Shown one piece after another: positions 11,963-23,718 of a stretch of DNA of 64,000 nucleotides. Below the pieces are notes generated by a model. That model saw only the letters and a list, made by a program, of their open reading frames with translations, had not been told where the DNA came from and did no database searches. The DNA comes from Dillenia suffruticosa. Its lineage: Eukaryota > Streptophyta > Magnoliopsida > Dilleniales > Dilleniaceae. The stretch lies in assembly GCA_033439265.1 (NCBI GenBank), contig JAVTVX010000035.1, positions 8,458,001 to 8,522,000 of the forward strand. The letters are read 5' to 3'. Within the stretch, counting starts at the first letter, position 1. Each line of letters begins with the position of its first letter. The position numbers and the translations under genes are program-made.

Positions 11963-14762
11963 TCAGTTCAGATCGGTTTTTTTTTTCTTAGGAAGGTTTA
12001 CATGTATGGGTTCGGGAAGTTCCCCGCTTTCTAGGGTATTATGTTCCACATCTTCAAACTTACGAAGTAGTGAAGCTTTGGCTCTGGATGAAGAAGCCGT
12101 CGTTTCTGAAATCAGCAAAGCAGAACGGTGAAGTTATCACATTGTAAAAACAAGAACAAAGAAGAATCACAACGCTGGAAAAAAATACAGAAGACGCACC
12201 TGGTTGGCATGCACTTAAAGTAACCAAAGACGAAGAAGAAGGGCCAACGGTAGATTGTTCAGGATGGGAGGGCGTACATGGTTCAGATCCACTTAAAGCA
12301 ACGAAAGAGGAAGGAGAAAGGCCAACGGTAGATTGTTCAGAAAGGGAGGGTGCACCACCTGGTTCATATCCTGTTAAAGTAACCAAAGATCTAGTTAAAG
12401 TAACCAAAGATGAAGAAGAAGGGCCAACGGTTGATTATCGAGAAAGGAATAGACCATCAGGGTTATATTCAAACGCATCACAATAATGTATGACCGTGAA
12501 CCGCTGTTTTATATCCATTGATTTGGAGCGAACAGGTCTGATGTGCGCAACAAATGTTTTTTTTTTGAGCGCTTGGTGGACATCATTGAGCAGGAGTTCA
12601 ATGTTCTTGTAAAAAAACGGAAAAAAAAGATTAGTATAGCAAATTTGAAAGGGAACGCGTATGATACACATTTAGTGGTCAGATGAAGAAGAAAGAGTCT
12701 GAGTAAACTAATATATGAAACAAATCATGCGCGAACCACATAAATAGAACCTTGGTAAAATGTTCCATTGCTTGAATGGCTGTGAAGCTCAATAATTTCT
12801 CAGCTAACTCTCCAAATATAGATGCAGTTATCTTGCCAGTGTCATCTTGTAAATCAACATTAAAGCGACATCTATAAAACACAAAGTATAAACATACAGG
12901 AAGAAGATTAGACAACGAAGCAGAGCCATTGCAATATGGCTGGAAAAGTCCCGACTAACAATTCGGGACAACACAAACCATAACATAAATCTGATTAAAT
13001 GGTATCAAAAGATACCTTGGTTTGGCCGTTCCTCTTTGGTTGCACGAATTGCACAAGAAATCAACATCAAGTGAAGCTGAGGTGGAGCGGAAACAATTGC
13101 TACAGGCCATGTACCAATATTTTTGGAAAATGTGTTCAAAGGAGAGCTGCACCTTTACCCATGCTGTATGAAATTGCTTCATAGAAGACATAAGCAAAAT
13201 CCGATGGGTACGAAGAAGCATTTATACGGAAAATCTTTTGTTTTTTTTTGTTGGAGGAAATGGCTTACCCTTTGTGCTGCTGTTAGGTTACATATGCTGG
13301 TTATTTTTTCAGTTGCTGTAAAAGAGATATCAGGGTTGTAGTAATCATACTTTTTATGCCGAATTATATCCTGAAACAATCCATTATTTCTCAGAGCCCT
13401 AAAAAAGGAATAATTCAGTAATATATAATATCTAATAGCTATATAGGTTAAAATCCAAATAATTAAAAAAAAATCACAATTATTGCATAGTTTATATTCA
13501 TAACAATTACCAGTTTTTTAGCTGTCGTACTTCTTGAATTGGAGGATCAACAAGGATAGCTGAGTCAAACCAAGTAGACAATGCCATACCTTGTAAAAAG
13601 AAATCAAACAGATAAAATCCGCGGGTATAGAAAAAAAGAAATGAAAAGATAAAGCGAGGATGGATTTGTTGTTAATACCGTTGTAAGAATTTACTTTGAT
13701 TCTTCTCCCAACAATAACAGGATATGTACGGAGGTTCTGCAAGATCTGTTGTCTTTCATTGTGGACGAAGTCATCCCAAAAAGATAACTTAAGGCTTTGA
13801 AAACTGTTTTTTCGAAAAGAGATATCGGTTAGGAATGCATCATTATTTTGTTACAAATGGGAAAGCCTAAGGGGCCTTACTCTTCATTCACAATCACAAA
13901 TTTTTGAACAACAGAATTTGTTTCTTGCCTAGTGATGTTTGTTGGATCCAATGCAGAAATGACAACGGTCAAAATATTTGGATGAAAAAGTAAACACAGA
14001 AAAGAGGAAAAAAATTAAACATCCGAGTAAAAAGCAAAACATATATAATCCGTGAAAATAAATGCGTAGGAAAAAGCAAGATGGATCCAAAAGTAAACGT
14101 ACCTACAGATTTGTCCCTCCGATCCATATATTGTGCCAAATCTGTAAATCGTGCATAATTAAACCTTACAGCCATTACATTATCTTCGTTCTTTAATTCC
14201 TCTACAAGTATTCTCGTAGAAATCACCCATTGAGTCTTGATATTGAAGTTCTGAAACTTTGGAGGAATTGGTCTTACGGTGGCATTTGATACAAGATAAG
14301 TTTTGTAGATCTGCAACATGGGGCCCATTTTAGGGATGTTTGCGTTAAACATTATTCCTTCTACTTGAGTTCCCTATGCCAAAAGAGAGATAAGCACGAG
14401 GTTATACATCCTTATATTATTTTCGAGCTAATTTTTTTTTATAACCATGATATTCAAAACGCTGCATGCCAAAAATTATAATTAAATTGTAAAAATGCAG
14501 AATAAGCTCTTGCTTCCCAAAAAATAATAAGATGGAGATCCATAGTCGTGCAAACAAAAGTTAGAAACATATATGATAAGTTTTTAATTTCAAATAGATC
14601 CTAAGATAAAAATCCATACCTCTGAATCCACGAAGATGTATTTCTGCTTTTTCGTTGGGGTATTAATTGATATTGTAACATGTTGCTTTTCTTGGACCGT
14701 GATCTTACAGGTCCAGTTTTGCGTACATGAGTGATATCTTTTATAAGAGAATAACTGGCCAT
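11963..14762 (-). pseudogene. RPA1-like OB-fold / zinc-ribbon protein, inactivated
   Basis: Homologous to the large subunit of replication protein A, which binds single-stranded DNA; free-standing copies abound in plants and are also carried by Helitrons (established). Ten exons: 14762-14620, 14373-14103, 13977-13881, 13803-13679, 13589-13511, 13398-13269, 13176-13016, 12871-12751, 12605-12200, 12105-11963. The first OB fold spans exons 1-2 (WTCKITVQEKQHV), the second exons 3-5 (LKLSFWDDF, PVIVGRRIKVNSYNG), and the C-terminal OB with a CX2CX13CX2C ribbon spans exons 7-8 (YWYMACSNC...CNSC, VDLQDDTGKITASIFGE). The tail has three QSTVG repeats and ends NLPKKKK. Three lesions: one missing A in the run 14717-14720 shifts the frame after MASYSLIKDITHVRK; intron 2 lacks an AG acceptor (AA at 13979-13978); and CAA has become TAA at 12437-12435. 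The unbroken design would be about 558 residues. Confidence 0.85.
12200..12452 (-). repeat. Coding tandem repeat in the tail of the RPA1-like gene
   Basis: Three in-frame repeats of 26 to 34 codons, each starting QSTVG (STVG after the stop in the first). Consensus QSTVGPSSSSLVTLS, then a Gly/Pro-rich linker. The first copy also duplicates SLVTLT internally. The frame stays open over all copies except for the single TAA at 12437-12435, where the other copies have CAA. Confidence 0.85.
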
Positions 14763-15009
14763 CCTTTTAAAAAAAAAGCAACGGCAATAAAAGAAGGCAG
14801 GAAAAAAAGATCCTGGAAAAAAGTGTCAAATAAGATGGGAATCATGAACATATATACCTAAACGAACGAAGAAAACACGACAATTTATGGAGACTGAACA
14901 TTATAATAAAAAACAATATTTTTTGTTTTACCGCCCGAGCTTAGATTATAAAACGTTACATGAATAATTGAGAAATAGCACAACAGTTAAGATGCTTCCC
15001 AAAAAAATT

Positions 15010-15030
15010 CTCCAAACAATTTGTTTGGAG
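15010..15030. other. Perfect 10-bp inverted repeat (hairpin)
   Basis: CTCCAAACAA at 15010-15019 and TTGTTTGGAG at 15021-15030 are perfect complements around one T. It lies about 250 bp upstream of the RPA1-like start. No T-run or other terminator feature accompanies it. Confidence 0.8.
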
Positions 15031-15559
15031 TCCCAGACCAATTCCATTGTCACAAAGTTAACGTTAGAGGGTTACAGCAATATAAGTTATTGTAAATCCC
15101 AAGCATACAAGCATACAAGAATTGGGATCTCACAGACATAACGAGAGAAGAGAAAAGAGAACGGCCAGTAGAAAGCACAAAGAGTAGAAATGGATCAAGG
15201 AAACAAAGCAAATTAATTAGCCGAATCATTATAAACACGAAAAAAAAAACCATTGTGGTAGAGATAAACAAGGGAAAAACAAGAACCTGGTTGAAAGAGA
15301 AGAGAACGTCTACAAATCCTCATGAGAAAGAAGAAATCGATCCACATAGATATACATCAACAATACCACGTTCGTACGAAAGCGAAAACGTGCACTTCAT
15401 GCATCGCAATCATAACAATCAAATAACTCCCATTACCTCAATTCGCCTAAAAAATAAAATTTCTGGGCAAAAAAATATAATAAGGAATACTTGTTTCATT
15501 TTCTTATTTAGTTAAATTTTTATTTATAATTTTTATTATGTATTATTATTATTTAATAA

Positions 15560-16460
15560 CAGAGAAGAAAAGAGCGACCCATTTTTGCGACGCGGAATTA
15601 CGTGTTCAGGATCAAAGGTTGTAACACATGCGTGTTCAGGACAAGAGGTGACAACACAGACACCATATACCTCCAACATCATTATTTTTTTAAAATTTAA
15701 CAGAGAAGACGTATCTGTGTCTGAAACACCTAGTCTCTATTGCGTGTTCACAAGAAGAAAGGTTGCAACATATTCGTGTTTAGAATAAGAGGTCACAATA
15801 GACACACCATATTATTGTCACTAACATCCAGATTTCTGCTGTGAATGAAAGAACAAGACACTGAACCATTGCGCGTTCAGGACGACGTGATAGAATACAC
15901 ACAAACAATACAGGAACATTGATATCACTGTTTATGTTAGTACAATCAATTATTCTAATACACGTAAGACACACGACTACCCAACCACTCTCTGATAGTG
16001 ACCACTCCTAGATAATTAACTGCAAGCACTGCTACAGAAACGTCGAATGGCAAAATCTCATGCCGGAAACTTTCACGTGTCCAACGCTGCATCACGAGTT
16101 CAGGACGAAAGGTTTGGACACATGCGTTTTCCGTACAAGAGGTGACAACAGAAACACAATACATCGACAACATCATTTATTTGTTTTTTTTTTTTAGTTA
16201 ACAGAGAAGAGGAATTGGTGTCTTCAATATACGGTCTCCATCGGGTGTTCAGAAGAAGAAAGGTTGCAACATATCTGCGTTCAAAACGAGATGACAGAAC
16301 ACACTCAAACAATACAGGAACATTTTAGATAACTTTTTACGTTACAATAATCATTCATTCCAAAACAGGTGAGATACACGCCCCCAACCACTCCCTGATA
16401 GTAACCACTCCCATATAATTAACTGCAAGCATCGGCACACAGACTTTGAATGTCAGAATA
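15560..16460. repeat. Diverged tandem duplication, unit about 0.4-0.5 kb
   Basis: AACAGAGAAGA at 15699 recurs at 16200; AGAAGAAAGGTTGCAACATA recurs at about 15753 and 16253; AATTAACTGCAAGCA recurs at about 16014 and 16418. The words GTGTTCAGGACAAGAGG and relatives also repeat within units. No long frame is conserved between the copies. Confidence 0.75.
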
Positions 16461-16984
16461 CGATCCCGGAAATCTCAGATCATCAGTAACATCCCACATA
16501 ATTAACCCAGATGTCTTTTCGGAGGCTATGTATCCAGGGACAGGTAGCTATGTGGAAGATCGCTTATGCATCTCGATACTTAGTTGTATACATCAGAATA
16601 GAAGTTTACCTATGCAGCACAAGAGAGCAAGCCCTACACATGACAACATAAGGAAAAGTACAGTTATGTAGTGTACAACCAAATAATTTTCCACAACAGG
16701 ATATTCTTAAACCACTTCTAAACGACTTCTAATATTTTTCGGACATATCGCGCACATATCTTTTTCATTTTAATTCAGGATATTTAATGTTAAAAAACCA
16801 AAGAGTTAAAAAAAAAAACGGAAACTCAATATATATATATCGTATCCAAACACAATTCAAATGGAATATTTGTAAAAGGAAAAAATGTTTCTAATTTAAA
16901 AATACAAAAAACGATCAAAAGAAACAAAAAATAAAAAAAATCTTTTGATATCACATAATATCATAACACCATAAATTCTATAAT

Positions 16985-18430
16985 TAGATGGATACAGTCG
17001 TGGGTTGCGCAGAAAAACGTAGGTCTGCAATGCGCAAACCCACGGTGTCCTCTGAAGAGAAGGACCATATAGGTCTGTACTGGGCAGAACCACATAGACC
17101 TGTACAGCGTAGAACCACGTGATCGCGCGTTGCCAGCCATGCGATTCTAAACTGTGGAGAACCAGGCGGTTCTGTACAGTGCAGAACTACTTGGAATCAT
17201 GCAGAACTGCCCTTGCACAGAACAACGCGGATCTGCATGGCCAACCACGGTGGTTGTGCGGTAGCAACCACGTAGTTTTTCATGTTCAGAGCAGAACTAC
17301 CCTGAGTCATCCAGAGTAGCCATTGCACAGAACCACACGGCACTGCGAGGCCAACCATCTAGTTCTGCATTGCATGGAACCACGTGATTCGGTTGTTACC
17401 AAAATCCTGTGTTGACTCATCATTTAATATTTTCACCTTGTATGTTACAAATTGATAATCTAATTTTAAAAAACAAAAAAAAAATCGGCGAACCTGGATA
17501 ACAAGGTGCCATGCATAAGTATAAATCCCTGATACGTGCAGAACCACATTGACAGAATCACGGTGTCCTATTATGTGCAGAACAATGTCGTTTTACATAG
17601 CAGAATCATCTAGTCCTACACCATGCAATCCTGCAATCCAGAGGCAAACAGTCCTGCCATGCGTACAACACATCGTTCTGCAGAGCAGAATCATATAATT
17701 CTGCCATGCGCAGAACGATGCGTTCATCACAATGAAAATCCCCCCTCATTTTTTCCAATCGACCGTCTGTCAGTGAAGGCCGGTACTTTGATAATGAAGC
17801 CGGCTTCCTTTGGCCATCAAGATGCTTTGTTCATCGAACAATGAAGGATCAAGACGAGAAAAAAAAGTGGGCCAAAAGGATTTAAAAAAAAACCAAGAAT
17901 CAGCTACGTGGCAGAAACTCATGACCTTACCACACGGTTCTGCTAGGCAGGGGAAGAACGTCGTCCTCCTTCCGAGTCCTGCTATGCAGCAGGGCCACAT
18001 CGTTCTTCCTGGGAAGGTTAGTTCTGTTACATCGCAGAACAACGCCATACACCGCATAGCAGAACCACGGAGTTCTGCCACATTGCAGAACTTGATGATA
18101 CGCAGCGCAACGTAGCTTTGCAAAGCTACAGTATGCAATCCCCACCACATGGTTCTGCTGGACAGGAAAACAATGCCGTCTTCCTTCCGAGTCCTGCTAT
18201 GCAGCAGGGCCACATCGTTCTTCCTGGGAAAGTTAGTTCTGCTTCGTCGCAGAACCACGTCATCCTGCCGAAAGCAGAACCACAGAGTTCTGCCATGTAC
18301 GCAGCACAACCTCATGGTTCTGCTCGGAATGTTCTGCTATATGACAGAAACGTCTTGTTCTACTCTAGCACAGAACAGTAGGTTCTGCCATCTAGCAGAA
18401 CCCCGTAGTTCCACACCGCAGAAGTACGCA
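16985..18430. repeat. Right-hand field of GGTTCTGC/GCAGAACC palindromic repeats
   Basis: The densest block in the window. Dozens of GTTCTGC and GCAGAAC words alternate every 12-30 bp. It includes a long imperfect hairpin near 16999-17047 (CGTGGGTTGCGCAG against TGCGCAAACCCACG) and a 215-bp direct duplication in which TCCGAGTCCTGCTATGCAGC occurs at 17971 and 18186. Long open frames on both strands here (for example 181 codons at 17770-18315 minus) are by-products of the palindromic repeat. Confidence 0.85.
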
Positions 18431-18454
18431 TTCCTCTTTTGTAAATAATTTTTG

Positions 18455-18985
18455 AATTTACGCAATCGTTTTTTTATATTTTTACTTTTGATCCTTCATG
18501 AAATCCCTCGCTTATTAAATATCAAATCCTTACAAGATTATTATCTTCGTTGCATTTTTAATACCATCCTACGTAGCAGAACCACACCGTTCGCTGCATA
18601 GGCCCTGCCATACAGCAGAACAGTTCGTTCCACCATTTAGCAGAACGCCAGGAGCAATCAACCCATCGATAACAACAATCTTAAAATTACATCATTCTTT
18701 AAATCCGAATACAACATCAGAGCAGTTTATTTTGTTGGATCTTTAAATAACCTTGCAATTATTTGTTTCTTAGCTTAAATTCCTCTCCTTCGTGGATTTT
18801 CTTGCCTATCAAATATCTAATCCTGTGAACATTAATATCTTCGCAGCAAATTCGACCACAACACAAAAGATGTAAGATCTTTTAACCAATTGTTGCCTTT
18901 TTTTAAAATATATCTTCAGTTCCTTTCTCCCATGAATTCTCTCACGCCAAACTTCCATTTTTTCAACATTAATATTCTTGTCCCG
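18455..18985. repeat. Interspersed ~95-bp repeats, copies 3-5
   Basis: Three copies at 18455-18553, 18760-18848 and 18905-18985 of the TTCATGAAAT...CTTGCTTATNAAATATC repeat seen at 11.0 and 11.5 kb. A further cluster of GCAGAACC words sits between copies at 18570-18655. Confidence 0.7.
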
Positions 18986-19019
18986 GGACCTCGGGGGAAA
19001 AATTGTTTTACCATTACCA

Positions 19020-19250
19020 CAGAGCAGGATGGAAAAGTTCGGGCACGCAGCAAAACCGTATTGTTCTCCTTCACGAGGTTAGTTTAGCAATCTCGCAGAA
19101 CCACATAGTTCTGCCGCATAGCGGAACCACAGTTCTGCTATGCACCAAGCCACATGTTTCCGTTATGCGCAGAACAACGCGGTTCTACTCAGCATGCTCA
19201 GCTGCACAGCAAAATCACACAGTCCTGTTACACAGGAAAAACTGATATCC
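19020..19250. repeat. Last palindromic minisatellite cluster
   Basis: Further GTTCTGC/GCAGAACC words (for example CGCAGAACCACATAGTTCTG). This is the right-most block; I see no more after about 19250. Confidence 0.75.
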
Positions 19251-19980
19251 GTACAACGCCACGCTTCTATCGCTCTGTCAACGAACGCCAAATACTCTAG
19301 GCAGATTGTACAGTTCCTTCGGAAGAAATAAACCAATAAAAATTGTCAGAGCATAAGATTTGTCGTTTTCATTTCTTGCCTTCATTGAAGAATTCTTCCG
19401 CCAGACAATGTTTTGGCCACAATTCTTTAGCACACAAAATACCCGAAAACCAACAACAGCAAGACCACATCTCTTAAACCAGGACACAATACTAAATTCT
19501 AACACAAAAAGCAACTACAGGAGCAGGCAATACTGTAAGATCCCGAATACGACAACGCCCTGGAGAACCACCCACAGAGCCGGTGAAGTGCAGAGGTACG
19601 AACCTGTTGATTCTATGAGCATTGCTTCTGATAGTTGGTTAACTTACATCGATCGAATCCCAATGTTCCTTAGCCCACACGAAAAGCACAGCTAATCAAT
19701 GCAACTTAACCAGCCATCAGAACAATCCCCATAGAATCAACACGTGTGCAGCTCTCCACTCTTTCGGGTCCATGCGGTTCTCCATTTATAGTCCGCCCAA
19801 CACCTGCACAATGGCTGCAGAAACAAGCCTGCACCTTGGCAGCCCTGCACCAAATCCATGCGCTGTCCGTCACTCTGGACGTCCAGTAGCTCTGCAAACA
19901 CCCCATAAACAGCAACGTACCCTCCCTGCCGAGACACCTACAAGAAGTAGCTAAACAAAGCACAATCAAAATAAACTAAA

Positions 19981-20545
19981 CATCCCAAAACAGGGGATCA
20001 AACATCCCAAAACAGGGAAAATAAACACAAACTCTGAACACAAAAGGAAAATAGCAACAGTAAACCCGACCGCGCATCATCAGCAACTTAGAAAAGCGGA
20101 TCGCATAAAGAATCGGAAAAAGGTCGGAGCTGAACGTCTCCATTCCCCCACCCAGAGAGACAAACCTCTAAACCGAAAGCAAAGACAAACCATCACAACA
20201 GAGAAGAATAACCTCCGCAACGCATCCCAAAACAGGGGAAAAACGCACAAACCTTGAACAAAGAGGAAGACGATAAATAAATTCGCCACACTGGGAAACA
20301 CAGCAAGACAAAAGCTCAGTGGCCATCTCCATCAACACCAAACCGTGGACACAAAAAGACCACGAAAAGGGATGCATCCCAAAATAGGGGAAAAACACAC
20401 AAACCTTGAACAAAGAGGATGAAGATAAATATATTCGTCACACTGGGAAACACAGCAAGAGAAAAGCTCAATGGCCATCTCCATCAACACCAAACCGTGT
20501 ACACAAAAAGACCACGAAAATGGCCAAAAGCGAACGTCCCGCACA
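19981..20545. repeat. Tandem repeats with CATCCCAAAACAGGG motif
   Basis: CATCCCAAAACAGGG occurs at 19981, 20002 and 20223, and as CATCCCAAAATAGGG at 20375. The segment from 20222 is repeated about 152 bp later almost base for base (CACACTGGGAAACACAGCAA and CCATCTCCATCAACACCAAA occur in both). No coding meaning seen. Confidence 0.85.
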
Positions 20546-20722
20546 AGTCACAGAGACAAACTTTTAAAAGGAAAAACAAACAGTCCCGCACGACTGACAG
20601 AGACAAACCTTCAAAAAGGAAAGACAAAAAGAAACCATCAAAACAGAGAGAAGAAGAAAAGGAAAACCGTCATAATCAGACCTTTAAAAGGAAACACAAA
20701 GACAAACCATCACACCAGCAAA

Positions 20723-20762
20723 GAGAAGAAGAAGAAGAAGAAGAAGAAGAAGAAGAAGAAGA
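20723..20762. repeat. (GAA)n trinucleotide repeat
   Basis: About 13 AGA/GAA units. They give a Glu/Lys run on plus and a Leu/Phe run on minus, which explains the long low-complexity open frames around 20419-21163. Confidence 0.9.
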
Positions 20763-21239
20763 GGAAGAGAAGAGAAACTGCCATAATCAGTACCTGAAAC
20801 TGGACGGATCCACTCGCCCCACTCACAGAGCGAGATACAAAGAAAGAGAGCACCCGTCCTGCTTTTATGAAGAGAAGAGAACAGAAGACACACCAAAGAA
20901 AAATAAACACGCAAAGGTCTAATCACAATGAGTACGAGTTCTCTCAACCACTCTAGACACGTTTTCCGTGAGATCCACAACGAAATCTGGTTCATTAAGA
21001 TCTCTGACAACAGACAAAGACAAACAAAAAAAGAAAGAGAAAGGGAAGGAGAAAGAGGGAAAAAACCAAACAACGAAAAAAAAAAAACAAAAAAGAGAGT
21101 TAATAATAAAAGACAGAAGAAGGAAACAACGGGCCACATCAGCTCCACCTCACCACCGACCAATTACCCTGCGTCAATCGGAGGATGACAAAATCCATGT
21201 GGCAATGGGTCTTTCACGCTTATATCTATATTGTTAATT

Positions 21240-21902
21240 AATAATTAATAATAAGAAAGAGTATATATTGGCAGGAACCATTAGACAATCTCTCTCTGCT
21301 TAGTGAGAGTGAAAGACCTCTAAACCAGATAAGTCAATGTTTGTTTTGAATCGGAAGGAGGGTCAAAGAAAATTAAAGAATTAAAACATAACAGATAATC
21401 TCCCTCTGATTAGGCAGAGTGAATGAGATCAAGATTAGGCAGAAATTAAAGAAAATTAAACATAATAGTTTAACAACTAAATTCAACTCTCATTTGATAA
21501 ATGAGATCAAGATTAGGCAGAATAAACTACTCTCCTTGTTTTACATACAGGTTCAGCTTTTTCTCTTCTATCCATCTATTTCCATAATTTCTTTTGTTGG
21601 CCCACGCTGTTCTTAAATTTCAAAGATTGCATGAAAAGCAAGCTATCCTTGACATCAATTTACACCACAGCTGGCAAAAAGAAAACACAATTGAAAGTTC
21701 TAAAGAATATCATTTTTTCATGCTTAGGATGTCAAATATATTCAACATCTGTTGTGAAGTGTAATCAATCGGTCATTGACTTATATACAAATTTAATTAA
21801 CCACAGGAGCCATGTTTTTCGATGCATAATTTCATCTATTTCCAGTTGATTATAAAGCATATATACAATAGACACCCACATCAGAGAAATCACGATTTTT
21901 AT

Positions 21903-21948
<46 letters not shown>

Positions 21949-23540
21949 AGATCTTGACTTAGTATTTCAAAGCCTTGGCCTCAAAGGAGTCAATTCAAGT
22001 GAAAGATAGTGAAGACGTAGGAAGGTTGATACTTTATATGGACCAATAATATTCAAAGATGCAATCGATTAATCAAGAATACTAACTACTACTCATTTTC
22101 ATTTTCTTAACTTCATAATGTTCTGAGTAGAAATTTAACCTGTAATTATTATCCCTATGGGAGTATGTGGTCTTATTCATACCCTCCTTCCTTCTTATTT
22201 ATTTATTTTAACAAAGAGAAAAGGAAATCCCTCTATTTGACCCTCATGGCCATGTTTGAGCTAAGATTAAAGAACTTGAAACCCGAGTCATGGCACTTCT
22301 TGCATGAAACTTCACTGAGATTTTCCTATTTTCTTTTGAGAGGTTGGCTGTCCTTAGTTCTATTTAATGGAATAAAATGAATGTAGAGGGTTTACAGGAA
22401 GTTCGTCGTTTTTTTTTAGTTATAAAAGAATTTGAATCCTTTATCTCAAAAAATTCGACATTTGTTTAGCACACATTTCAAGAATTTATATTTACCAATT
22501 TATTTATTTTATAGTACGAAAGAAAGCAATTTAAGACTCTATAAAGAACTTGCTTCCATTTGTTGTTTCAAAGTCGAAGCTGGAACTGATTTCCTTTTTC
22601 CTTTTTTCAAGAGGAACAAATTGTAGTGGAAATTTGGAAAGCGAGCTAAAGTAAAATTATTAAATTGATTAGAGCTTTCAAGTTGCAGTGATTAATCGCA
22701 TCCTTGGACATAAAATGAACAAAATTAAAGACCTTGATTTTTTATGCTTGCTTTTCCTCACATTTACTTAGGAAATTGATGGAATATCACAATTCAAAGA
22801 CCTTTAATTTGCACACTCTCGTTCCCAAGGAAATCATCACAAGTAATTTATGGGTAGGTAGGTTGCTTGGTGAAGATACACACACATATAAATTTTACTC
22901 AAACATGGATATTCAGATTATTCGACTAATCCAATTTTAATATTATGAGGTTAAATTTATGAGCGGATTTTTTTAGCATCTATTATTTTATTTTTAAAAC
23001 TAGAATTTAAAATTTTAATTAAGAAAATCTAATATCTTACTACTAAATTCAAAGAATGTTGTTGGGAAGATACATACGATAGTACACTACCTACAAACCT
23101 AAATTTGATTGTGTGACATTTAACTACGTTAATATAAGTGTAGTGGGCAAATTTATTTCTGTAGTAATGATATCTGCAAGAACTTTGGTTTTCCTAAATC
23201 GAGAATAACTAGTGGTGTGGAACTAGCATACACACCATTTTGTGCTTTTTCTTAAATTTTGTGGAAAATGATATACAACTTTAAAACTCCGGTGTTATTT
23301 GTTTTATATGTTAACACTTTCCCTCATACCATCTGATCTTAATTTCTTAAATGAGTGGAAAAAAAATTCTATTTAGAATATTTAACTTTAATATCATTTT
23401 AATTTTTATGTAACAGTTATTCACTCTTGATATTCATTTTAAATTTTATGAAACAACCATTACTCCAAAAATTCAAATTTCTTGAGAGATATATTTATGG
23501 AGAGAGATATTATTAATTATTGTAAATCTTTAACAATTAT
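21240..23540. other. Intergenic, no supported gene
   Basis: AT-rich. It holds short repeats of ATGAGATCAAGATTAGGCAG (21424, 21502) and a (GATA)/(GA) microsatellite at 21901-21950. No exon-like stretch recognised. Confidence 0.6.
21901..21950. repeat. (GATA)n/(GA)n compound microsatellite
   Basis: ATAGATAGATAGATAGAG followed by GA and GGGAGA units. Confidence 0.9.
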
Positions 23541-23541
23541 G

Positions 23542-23718
23542 GATGGATTGCAGAAGCCGTCCTTGTAGGAACACTCGAATAGTAAAAAAATCTTGTTCAA
23601 ATATCTTCCCTAAGATTTAGTGTTCGAATTTCTTGAATGCGTATATCTTCATGATTTTCATGAATCCTATATGGAGAGAAAAAAAAAAAAAAAAAAAAAA
23701 AGATAGATTGTAGAAGCC
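23542..23718 (+). mobile_element. SINE-like insertion with imperfect target duplication
   Basis: GATGGATTGCAGAAGCC at 23542-23558 and GATAGATTGTAGAAGCC at 23702-23718 differ at two of 17 positions. Between them is a segment of about 143 bp containing a B-box-like GTGTTCGAATTTC near 23630 and ending in a run of about 23 A (23679-23701). The A-box half is not clear, so the head may be truncated. Confidence 0.65.

Noticed and set aside
15010..15030. Perfect 21-bp palindrome as a terminator
   Set aside because: Intrinsic terminators of this kind are bacterial; here it is only a short hairpin in repeat-derived plant DNA.
17770..18315. Long open frames on both strands (up to 181 codons) around 17.8-18.4 kb
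   Set aside because: They lie wholly in the GTTCTGC/GCAGAAC repeat, and the palindromic units keep several frames open on both strands. The peptides are repeats of the same few words.
20419..21163. Lys/Glu-rich (plus) and Leu/Phe-rich (minus) frames up to 167 codons
   Set aside because: Driven by the (GAA)n tract and purine-rich tandem repeats; low complexity without a recognisable domain.
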